This document shows positions 11,801-23,800 of a DNA stretch of 64,000 bases, piece by piece. Position 1 is the first letter of the stretch; the number at the start of each line of letters is the position of its first letter. Location: assembly GCF_001949145.1 (NCBI RefSeq), contig NW_019091364.1:1352677-1416676 (forward strand). The letters are read 5' to 3'. The position numbers were made by a program, and so were the translations under genes. Source of the stretch: Acanthaster planci (Eukaryota > Echinodermata > Asteroidea > Valvatida > Acanthasteridae). Under the pieces are notes generated by a model. The model made no database searches, was not told the origin of the DNA, and worked only from the letters and a program-made list of their open reading frames with translations.

Positions 11801-14800
11801 TAATGTTTCAGTTTCCAGATATAAGTACATGTATATATGTTAAACAGCAGTTGTGCTATACAAAACGAATAAGTATGCATCTCACGGTTGTCTTTCTAAA
11901 GTGCGACCCAGATGAACTCAATTTCATCACGGTAAAGTGAACCAATTAACCAACAGCCAGGCCAGGACCATCTGTAGTATGTATGGCGTGAAAACACAAG
12001 GGTGCGACCGTGTATAACCTGATTGAATTTCTGGGTGTACCTGGTAGCATAATTTCATAATTGGGGCGTAACTTGGAGTGCGATGAAAGAGAGGAAACAC
12101 AACACTATGAATAGCAGGAAGTGTGGCAGTAAAGTTTGGCATCTATGACCCATGAGGGCAATATATACCCCCCTCCCAATGGATTATAGAAATCCTTTGA
12201 CCTTGTGCAGCTAGCCTACATGTACATTACTGTGGTTCCCCCTCCAACACACTAACTGTATAACACTTCAGCACTGAAGTTTGTTGGTTTCAGTTATAAA
12301 ACCAGTAGGCTGTCTTTTGCTCGAGAACGTGGTGAATGCATTCAGGAGTTTTATGGTACAATCACCAAGATCAGTTTGCTAAAAGACAAGGACAATTACC
12401 AAAGAATAACAGTGGAATGGAAAAGGGTACATTGGACCAGAAAATAAACCAGTTGTGAGGTGTGGTTTCAGGTACATGTAGTTACTGGTCTGTGAGCTGT
12501 TACCATTTATGTAATTTGGTTCAACTACTACAATAATTTTGAGAAACAAAAAAAATGAACAGTTGCACACAGGTGTACATGTACATTGTAGGTGCAGGGT
12601 TCCCCTCCATCATTGAGTATGTACACATACATGCATACTGTGGGTGCAGGGTTCCCCTTCAATCGTTGAGTATGTACACATACATGTACATGTATACTGA
12701 GCTTGACAATGTACATGCACCTGTACCTTTTCAAGTTCATTCTCTGTACCCCTGATCTAAATGCCATACAAGTTGTGTGCACTGTATTTGATTTCCTCAA
12801 AGGGTTCAGGCCCAAATATGGTCCATCATTTCCATTCAAGTCTACCTGCTTAGTATCATACTCCTTGTCATAAGCATGCAGGGCTGTACATACATGTACA
12901 GTACCAGTTCACATGACCAATTTTTCCTTTCAAACTGGACAGATTGAAATAGGCCTATAGCCCTGATGAGAGCTGCTTAGGAAGAACATACCTGTACCTA
13001 CATATGGCCACATGATGCAAATTAACATTTTATTCAACTGCTGAGCACAGGTGCCAGCATTTGGTTAGCAAAGAGAAATATTTATCAATAATAAGCAAAA
13101 ATGGGTCACCAAATTGAAATGACAGATAATTTGTGCTCAGCACTTAAGTTTGCTCATCATTATTTTCTGCCAAGTCCCTTCAAGAAACTCTCTGTATTTG
13201 ACGCCGAGGCATCAGGTCCTCATGTGCAAGGCTTGTGCATTTTTGGACACACACTGTACATGTACATGGAGGAACAATGTCAAAGGAAGCTCGGCTAGAC
13301 AAAGTTTTCTGTCCAAGATTCTTGTTTTCTTCCAATTAGGACAAAAGAGCAGATGGGGGACCTTAAAAAGCCCATGCCCCAACTTCATGCAGTCTCCCAT
13401 TTTTTGAAAGGTGATTTTGGAAAGAAAGGCCAAAAGAGCTCGGTTACATGAAAAAAAAAATCTAACTTTTGAACCCTCCCCTCAGGAAAGTTTGCTCCCC
13501 TACCCCTAATTGGTTCTGGATCTTCCCTTGCCAAGACAGTCTCATAGGTGGTAGGACAAGGAACAGCAGTACCAGATGGGTTCTCTTCGTGACTTGTGAT
13601 CGGAAACGAGCATTTCCCCTTCTAATCTGTGAGGTGGAGAGTGTCCATTAAACACTTCCACCTGATGCATCAATTACTCATCCTGGGCAGATAGGTAACA
13701 ATGATGAAAGGTACCACTTTAAAGGCCCAAGTTACGATACTGGTTTGCACTGCATTCTTACACGACTGGGCTTGAACCCACAATCTGTAGATTTATCCTC
13801 AAGACTCTCAGTTTGATCTTCCAAACCACAAGGTCACTGTCAATGCTGTTTTACTAGTGCACTAATCATCCCTAATGACTAGCCAAGCTTAAATACAGTA
13901 GCCAAACATCTCCTCACGCATACATGTACATCAACGTAAAGAACCACTGACCTGCAAAATACATGAAATTTGAAAAAAGTTACAATCATCTATATTTTTT
14001 TTTAAATACACTCATCCCCAAAAAGCATTTTCTGTAAGCAAAACCTGGTCAAGCAAAATTACACTGTATATTTTATATTGTACAAGTGACTCTGAATGCA
14101 TCAACACTGCATGCCGTACACGCACACAACACTACTATATTTACAAACTCTGATCTGCATTTGTTGTCATACAAATAATTACATCCACAAATTCCACATG
14201 TGCAGTACATGTCTTCAGAACTGCATAGAAATCTACTGTTCGTTTATCAAACAAATGATATTTATGATCAGTAGCAGGTACCTATTTTACCAAAATGGGT
14301 TGCCTTAGGTGCAGGTGCATTATTCATGTCCGTGAGGATTTTGCTAAGGGGCATGTAGCAATCTTCTCTCTTCACATCTGGACTGTTGAAAGACTTGCTC
14401 TTTTTCTCAACAGTGCTGCTTGAGCGTCCATTTGTTTTCGGCGTGGCAAGTCCAGATAATGAGTTCATATCTGGAGAACTCTCGGTATTTTTGACAGAGG
14501 AAATCCCCTGCAGGTTAAGGGCTGGCATGCTGGTGCTTAAGGATGGCGGCAGCTCAATCTTAAACTTGATGTTGGCCTCCATGGGACGGACAGAGTTTAA
14601 CTGGAAGGAACTTGTTCCGCGCGAAAACTCCCCGAGCTTCTCGGCATAAGCCTCAATGTTTTCATACTCATCACTGACGCGGCTTCCTCTACACCCAACC
14701 GAGTCGGAATAATGCCGCTTGGAGGCTTTGCTATTGTTCTGGTTGACAGTGGTGAGGGACAGGGCGGCATGAGCTTCCTGGGATAAACGGGTCCTTCCTC

Positions 14801-17800
14801 CTTGTGGCTTCTCTTTCTTCCTCCACTTTACGAGATAATAGGCAAGGAACATGGCAAAAATGAAGAGGAAGAGAACGCCCAATCCTGGGCCCACGAGGAG
14901 ACTGATGTTTTTAAGAGTGTTGTTGCCCGGCTCTGATTCCTGTATGTCTGGTGTGTGATTGATATGCTCTGCTCCTTCTTCCTTGTAACCCATCTGACTC
15001 ACTGTAGGTTCTTCCAAAGTTGTGATATAATCATCCAAGATGATGGTGATGTTGGCACTAGCTGTTGCCTGCAACCCAAGCTCCGTTGTGATGTGGCACA
15101 ATATCTTGACCGGCATATCACTAAATCCAACACTGGCAATGGTGATAATGCGTCCATTGTCTCGCAGATGAAACCCACTGAAAGGGTAGGCTCCATTGAA
15201 CTCCCAGGAATAATCCAGGACACCTGTTTGTGCATCACTGCTGCATCTCAAAGATATGTCATCCCCTGCTGTAACAACTAAACTCGGTGGGTCAATGACA
15301 GCTGCCATGGTTTTTTTGATGGGCACAAGATGGCAGTGCTCTGGAAAAAATCTCACCACCAGGCTGTTGATGGCACAATATCTGACGGACACTGGATTCC
15401 CATTGAGAAGTCCAGATTCAGACAGCAGCGTGGTTCGGTTCTGGAGGAAGAACCCATGCAGTACCATGGCATTCTCAGCCTGCCAGTTGTGGTACACTGC
15501 CATGTTTTTACCGATCCGCAAGAGCCGCTCATCACTCTCAAGTGGAAAGGGTGACATGCAGGACAGGACACGCGTGCCTGTGGGCGATAGAATGATCTTA
15601 GACTTGGGGTAGACTTTACAAGGTTCGTACCCACCGTCAGGTGGTATGAGCACAGTCAGCATGGCATTTGGAGAGTGGTGTTCTGCACTTGTTGAAGGAT
15701 CGCGATAAATACACTGATAGGTTCCACCGTGGAAAAGATCAACATTAACGATCACCAGAGTGTAGATACCAAGAACGCGATCATAATGAACCTTATACTC
15801 TGAGCCATCAGTTTCAGCAAGAATGTTCATGTTGCGGCTGATACGCTGGTTGTGCTCCGAGTGATACCAGAAGAGCTTCTGATCGGAGCGGGTGGTGCTA
15901 GAACGATTCCCAACAATACAGGTGAGCATGACAGTATCCCCTTTGAGCGCTATAGTATCAGCTGGCTCCATCGTCCATAATGGCTGGCCTAGTGTGACGA
16001 CTGCAGCATACCCCAACACAATCAGCTGTACTACTGCCACATCAGCTCCTGCCATTTTGAAATTCGTCAGTGCTCAACAAAAGCCAGGTGCTTTGAGTAC
16101 CGATTCAAATTTGCAGTACAATTCAATGAAGTGTTAGCCTTTTCTCCACAAAAATGTAAAACTGTCTCAAATCCTCCACTTCCACACTACTTCATTTGCA
16201 CTGCAGTCTTTCTTGGTAAGTTCAATGACTGACACGGTCGCTTGCTCTCTCTGAGGGGAGTGAACCAAGAATCAATCTAAACTCAGCTATGATTTGTCCT
16301 GTTTCTCCACCGAAACACATCTGCTTCATACATGAATGCACACATGCACGTCGATCCCAAAGGGGGCATATATAGCTGTGTGTTAAGTATCAAGTACCTT
16401 GTTCCATTTCCTATTCCAATGACTTATAAACGACAAGCAACAAGGGACCGGCATTCTTTATAGGAAGCGGGGAGACTATTAATGCCAGCGTCCCCTCCTT
16501 CCCCCAAACTACGTCAGTGGCATTACAAGAGGAAATTGGAAATTAAATTTGCCGAGAATAGGAAACACGCCTTGAATGAATCTCTGCCAGTGAGCCAGGC
16601 TAACTCGTCGACACCAGTGACCAATGCATGCTTTCGCCTCTTGGCAGTGACAGGAAACAGTTCATGACTTGAGTGGGAATATGTACAAACCTTGTAACTC
16701 CAGGGTTTGTTTGGGAAACGGTCTATTAATAACAACAACAGACCTGGGTGTCATCAGCAATTGGACAACGCAACCCAATATACTAAGTTCCTAATTTGGA
16801 CTATGGTAAATCCAATCTTCCTTCTGTCTGACAAGCTGACTGACAAATCAAAGTGGCAAGTGTGATCCTTGTACAAACTACAGCACTGGCATTGGATTGT
16901 GTGCTGAAAGTGTACGGTGACAATTCAAATAGTGCGCCTCCAACAGTTTGCAACGCAATGGCCAATCAATTTCGCACATTGTGATTGGCTAACGCATAGC
17001 AAACTCTTGGAGGTGCAATATTGTGAATCGCCCGTATTCAGTGCACTTCGTATGCAATTCAGGCATGCAACTTAGACTTTGACCAAAAATGAGGAAAGTT
17101 GAATCGTTACAAAACTTTATACAGTGTTTTCAATTTTCAATGGCATGAGTGCGAAGTGAAAAACGAGGAAATCAGCTATCTCAGGAAAAGTTGCATGCCT
17201 AGTAATTTGGGGATATTTGATTGAATTGAAGCATTCCCTGCACCACACACAACCATCATTTTGACTACCTAACACCCATTTGTAATAATCAATTTCAAAT
17301 TTTCAACCAAGATAAACAAACATTTGCAAAAATTCTACTTTTCTACATACAGCGCAATTAGCAAATGAACTTTTTTAATAATTTATCCCATAATGCACTG
17401 TGAAAAGGCCTCTCCATGTCAACCTCCCGGTGGCGCACTGCATTGTGAATCGCCCGAATTCTGTATTTGATTCAACATGATTAATGATACTGGACATCAG
17501 CAACTAAGACCTAATATAAGTTTTGCAAGGATTGTGCAAGATTTCTCAATTGATCCCCTTCGGTTTTCTTTTAATTACTCTATGGTTCTTAGCAAAGGTC
17601 CCATGAGCATTTTTTTTAACTAGAAAGTAATCATCGCACTACAGTGAAGACAAAAATTCTTTCAAAGGAGACAACAAAGGAAATCTGCAGCAGGAAATCA
17701 CAAGTGAGTTTAACGCAACTCTGAGGAAACCTCAAACACGCAATAAAGTTGGCACTTTTAGAACTCAATCTACACTTCCTACCAAGATATCAGAGTTTCA

Positions 17801-20800
17801 GGGTGAGAAAAAAAGCCACACTGTTGCAGGAAGTGCAATCATGTACAGGCCTACATGCATTACGACACTTGACAAGTGGGATTTGAACCATTCAGAATCA
17901 TGTGACGGTGACATACATGTCCATGTACCTAACTGACCTATGCTCTCCTGTGGTCTAAGCTGAATAATTGGGATCACTGCTCAAGTCACAGGAAGGGGCA
18001 GAGCAAAGAGAAAATGGGTCAAAGAGACATTTTGATGAAAAAGGAGAAAACTTCAAAGGCACAGTCACAAAATGCTGCTTGATTTTCGACCTCCAATCAT
18101 CAGTGAATCATGGAAGTTCAAGAAAGGACAGGATAATCTCTGTACTTAATCTGGTAGGCTTTACAGGCATCTTGAAGAAATGGAAGTGACTCTCAGCTGG
18201 TTGAATCATTCAAGTCAGCACTGTTGATGGATCTTCAAGGTGCCAGGCAGATGGGGAGAGATCTTGAAGGTGTCTTAGAAGATCTTTTGGGGGCTGTCAG
18301 TAACAACAAGATGAGATCCTGCCTTTTCATTGATCAAGAGGCAGTTGTCTTGGTTTGTCAGGGTCGCTCTTGCTGCCTCAAGTATCCCCATCAAAGCTGC
18401 ATGGTGCCAAGACAGGAAGACCTCCTGCCTTGTCATTGACTGAGAGGCAGTTTCCTTGCTTGTCACGGTAATGCTTACAGCCTCAAGGATCTCCATCAAA
18501 TATGCAGGATGCCAGAATAGGAGGACTCCTTACCATGTCACTGATCAGGAGGCAGTTTTCTTTGTCACAGTCACTTTTGCAGCCTCAAAGATCCCCATCA
18601 ATCTGGCGGAGGACCTCCTGAAATATCTTTATAAAGCGAAAACAAAATATCAGAACCTTACATGTGTTGAGATCCCTGGCATCCCAGTGAGGAGCCCAAA
18701 TTTCTCAACAATTTCTAGCACCTGCACAGACTTCTTTACTGAATGCCAAATAATTATTTAAAGTAATTGAAATGTTTAATTTTAATCTTTCAGCTGGCGC
18801 AGAAGGTACACTGAAACTGATTTATGAAATGTACTTCTTTTTACATGTACATGTACATGTAGCTCTGAGTAATAGCTTAAATGTATGCTCCAAGCTAATT
18901 TCAGGATACCACACTGTATCAGGCAAAAATCCTTAAAAATGAAGACATGAAAAACATTGATGCAAGCATCAGACAAAAAAATGCAATAATTTCTATAGCA
19001 TGGCACTGCACTAAAATTTGTGAATCTTTTGAGAATCTTTGTACACTGTACATGAACATATACACTAGGTGTACAGATATTCCCGTACATGTACACATAC
19101 ACTGCAACGAATACCATGAGTAATACAGCTGTCATATGAAACAATTAAGGTGTTTAACGAGGCAAATCCTATGAGGATATTTTTAAACCCCTTCACGTTT
19201 ATGACCATATTTCCTATTATGACCAGTTCAAGTTCCACATCAGAGGAAAACACGTTGATGATTAAATTTGGTCAATATTTTGCATCACGGCCAGCAATCC
19301 TATCTTTGCTTAGACCTGCATCTAATGGGTCAGTTTACAGTTGTTGTGAATCCATTGACACCAGGCAAGTCATTTGATTAAAAACCACATCTTTTGCTGA
19401 ATTTCAATGAACAATGCAAGGTTACGTCAGAAGTTGTATTATATTGGCATATACATGTACATTAGATGTGCAAATCATAATGTTACATTTATATAACAAC
19501 AATCATCAAATATAAAAGATTGTTTATTTATAAACAAAAAATGCCTCAAACATGAATGCAGTAATTTCAAGCAATTAGGCCCACGAGGAATTCAGCTGGG
19601 ACTGTCTTTTTTTAACTTGCCACATGTGTCTCCTCTACGCGTCAATCCTCCCAATCACTCATTCCACCACTCTGTTCATTATCCACTGGTCCAGTTGAAT
19701 GAGGCTGAGGAATCTTCCTGTTTGTCATACTGTTGTCCTGCATGAACACCCATCAAAATGTCACCGACTACAAGTAGTCGCAGCGCAGCAAACCTGTGCA
19801 ATGACAGGCAACTTTGACGCTCACATGAAGGAAGTCGGTCAATGTAAGGGGTAGCACAACTTAGAGCAGGTCAGTTCAAGCCAATGGCCACAGGAGAAAA
19901 TATGCACGATGACAAGTAAACTCTATCATGACTTACTGGCAGTCAAATGTGAACAGGTAAAATTGGGATCCAGGGTCAACAAGGCAGACATGCACCGGTA
20001 CATGTGCGTACATGCATGTACTTTTGTACAGACTGCTGCAGCTGCAGCCCGAAAAAAGAAGTTGTTTGCTCAAAACTAACCGTCAAATATAGACACAAAT
20101 CACAACCAGATCTTTACATGTACATGCGAATAAAAATTTACTGAACATTACTTATTCCTTAATAGTAAAGTGTCTTAAGTTTTAGGCCACTGTACTTTCA
20201 CATTATCCCTTATAAAGACAGATTCGCATGAATAGACAAAAAAGAGAGGAAAATCCAGGAAAACAGCTGGAATGACTTCAATGTACAACTCTCTGTTCTA
20301 CTGTCGAACGTGCACTAATAAGGTCTGTTGACCCTGTTTGGAAGTAATCATTCCAAGAAAACATTTCCTAAATAGTCTCTTCCTGACATGAAAACCCCAA
20401 AAGACATTTGCCAAAATGTAATCACTTAATACAAGCTCACATGTTATTGATTGCATCCTTCCTGTGTTGTGGAGATAGGCTGCACCAGCATTCAGGAGGG
20501 TTGGCAAGGAGGTGTAACTTAGAAGGGACAGTTTGAAGTGAACTGCAACCTGTAATCCGCCTTGAGCAGAAGCAACCCCTCATGGAAAGAGCCATGTTTG
20601 GTGGGAGCGTTCATTTTGCTGGTAGTGATGTGATCGTAATGTGCATTTCATAGTCGTTGGTGAACCGGCGAAGTGTACTTCCCACCGTAGGAGCCCATTG
20701 TAAAACTTTCATTATATTAAAAATGGGTGCTATGTATTTTTAACCACTTGCTGCCAGGTGGATTTTTCTTAAGCAAGACAAGATGCTGGGTCCTTTTCAA

Positions 20801-23800
20801 GACTTTCCATTTTCAAAAATCTTTAAAAATTCATCATTTCGTTTAATGGCCGTTTATACCCACATGAAGGACTCTTTGGGCACTACTCTAAAGCTGACAG
20901 GTGACCTTCATGGACTCCTGAATATTTCAGCCAGGCCTGCAGCCTTGCAAAAAGAGCCCAGATTGTGCGGTGTTACGTAAGATTCTTTTGCTCCGGAACC
21001 CGGCGCAGTGCACTGCTGACCTCTTTTCAATCGGGGCCAGATTAGCATGCAGCAGTACTGTGTGGCTCATCGCTGCGGTGGTGGAGAGCTTTTGTCCCCG
21101 GTGGTAATCCGCTCACTTTAAATGCCTAAAACAGTGGTATACTGTTTCAAACCAAGGCTGGATTATCTCCACTATTGAGAGCGAAAAAATGTTGGTATAT
21201 TTAAATGCCAAGCAGCTCAGTCTTTGTGCTGAGCATGGTCTTTTGTTATAAGGCCAAACTCTTTTGTCCCAGTTCCGGGCTCCCTGGCTCTGCATATAAA
21301 GCCTATGTACTCAAAAACAGATCGCCCGGCAGGAAGTGGTTAATGCAATACTGTAAAAGTGATAACTGATCAGCAATGCAATGCACGAATACTTTCTTGC
21401 TGAAAGTTGCTTTATCTCACATTACTGTCAAAAATTCAGAGTTTATGAGATGTTTCAGTGATTATAAACCGAAGTTCACAACAATAAAAAACCCAGGGAG
21501 CAAATTTAAGTCAATGTAATGTGTATTTCAGCTTGCAAAATTATATGCCTGTAAATACTAATTTTTGTTTTTCTGGCTGCTCCAAATAAAACGACATCAT
21601 TGTCCCCCTCCTCCATTTTTAGACCTGGTTTTTTATCTACAACATTGGAGAAACTTTCAACACAGCAGAATCATCCACGTTAAACTTAGAAAACTGAAGA
21701 GCATCTGAAGGTTCATCTGATGGCTAACGCATGACTGTTCAATTATGGGACATTATTCACTACCTAATGCCGTGAGTCTCAAGAAAAAGGCCAACCTCAA
21801 GATCTTACAAGATCTCAATCTCCCAGAGGCGATGAGACACTATTAGAGTATTTTGATGAAATGGTTAGTCAAACTTACAGGTAAGCTCATAAGCTACACA
21901 CTAAGAAGGAATTTATACCTTGATGACTAAGAGCATTGTGGCCCGTGCGCATCCATGTCACTTCAAACAGTAACTGAGCCTGGGGCACTGGTACAACCAC
22001 ACACAGTCATGGTGACAATTTTGATAACGAAATTGGTGTAGTAGTATAAGATTACTTCTGGCAGGTAACTAAATGTACGTTTTCACAACACAATGACTGA
22101 GGATTTTCTTTTTGAAATTACTGACTTCAGGCATGGTATTTGATCCTGAAGGAAAAAAAAGGGAAAAAGTTTCCAGCACAGAGCAGACCCTGAAGTACTG
22201 AAGTAGTAGTACTGAATGTACGTGCACAAAACGGAAGAAAAACTGAGAAATGAAAGGGGTGAAAATCTGAAATTTTATTTAAACAGAAAAACTCCCATGC
22301 TTGTGACCCTCAAGGTGCATTTACAAGGAGCATGAAATTACTTGGCAGATATTGGGAATTTTTTGAGTCTGCATGTATGCCGAGGGGACTTGGTGGAATT
22401 TCAGGGCGCTATACTGCCCCCACCCACCACAGCCACACCTGTTTTTAGCCAATGAGACCGTCCCACTTAATATGGAAGTAGCCGCTTAATGAATGAATCA
22501 CAAACTTCGTATAGAATTACTTGTTAGCTCTGCTTAACCCCCAGGCCACACCTGGGAAATCAAGTATTAAAGCTGTGGAGGGCTTGCTAACAAATTACAA
22601 AAGATCTGCTCATTTTACGATGCACGTCCAGAAGTGGTGATTCATCGCAAGTCACATTACTCAACATCTTGGACTGGACTTTTTGTCTATCTCAAGATAT
22701 TCTTCAAACTTTTCAAACTGATGTGTGTGCATCATTACATGCTTGTTCCTCTATCCGCCCCGAGCTGAAGTGCACATCCAATCGGCGAAAGAAAGACAGG
22801 TGGTTACAAGTGGGTTCTTTCAAGTATTCTGCGTCTACCCAAAGACCATACATGCCGGGATAAATTAGTTACGCGTACTCAGCGTGCTCCGCATCAAACG
22901 CGCATATACTTGAGGCGTGTTTATGTGGTGAGTACCAAAACATGCCTTCTTTTGTTCTGCTGGGAGCGGATTGCCTGGATCACAAATTGTTCTAGGGAAA
23001 AGTTAATGTAGCAACTAAATCTTGTGGGGGCTACTCCAACGTCTCCGGCACGGCCAAGACTGTCCTGAAAAATGAAGATCTTTCTAACACCTTGTACACA
23101 TTCGTACTGTATCAACCTGGAGCTGATCTGACCGTTCAGCTCCAGTTAAAACTTATAAAACGTGTGTCTGCATCGTGTTAAAAATTCCCCCCAACTTTCA
23201 AATGACCATGTACGGTACATATACCTCTTTTAACTTGTGTACGATGACGTAGGATTCAATAATTTGAGGCTAAACTTGGTGGGACCCAACTGGAAATAAT
23301 CACGTCCATGGAATGACAGAGGATAGGACTATATATGTCTAAATGTACATGTACCCGCACTTCAAATACTCATGTACGCAAACTGACCCTCGACCTGTAA
23401 GTCTGCAGATCTGCTGTCACAGCTTTGGTGCTGCTGTTGAAGATCATCAGCATCAAATCTAGAGGACTTACAGCTCTTGTGACAACAAGTCAAGATCACA
23501 ACTGTGGTCCCTGTAACAACTGTTGATGAGGGGCACTGCACGGACGGCTTCAGAGGTCAAGTGCACATGTACATGTAGACCGTCCTGATGGCTCGAGTGG
23601 TTGTTAAGCTCCGTCAAAGGCTCGACCCTAAGCTCTGTATATTAAGGGCTTTGTTCCATTTTATTTTTTGTCTGAGTACAAGGGTTATTTCAAAAAGTTA
23701 TTTCGTGCGTTAAAATGAACAACTTGACACAAGTCACGACCAATGTGCCTGGACTCAGACACCAAATTTCTAAGATGAAGCACTGTGACTTACACAGTGT

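Noticed and set aside
14955-16137. Several + strand frames of 70-118 codons antisense to the Ig receptor
   Set aside because: They mirror the minus-strand receptor frame and have no signal, domain or splice support.
18224-18761. Overlapping frames of 71-101 codons on both strands
   Set aside because: They come from a three-unit minisatellite of about 107 bp, whose period is not a multiple of three and in which no frame is conserved between units.
23584-23640. Possible tRNA (GGCTCGAGTGGTTGTTAAGC with GGCTCGACCC)
   Set aside because: Box A resembles Ser/Leu tRNAs, but box B is poor and no acceptor stem pairs; at best a relic.
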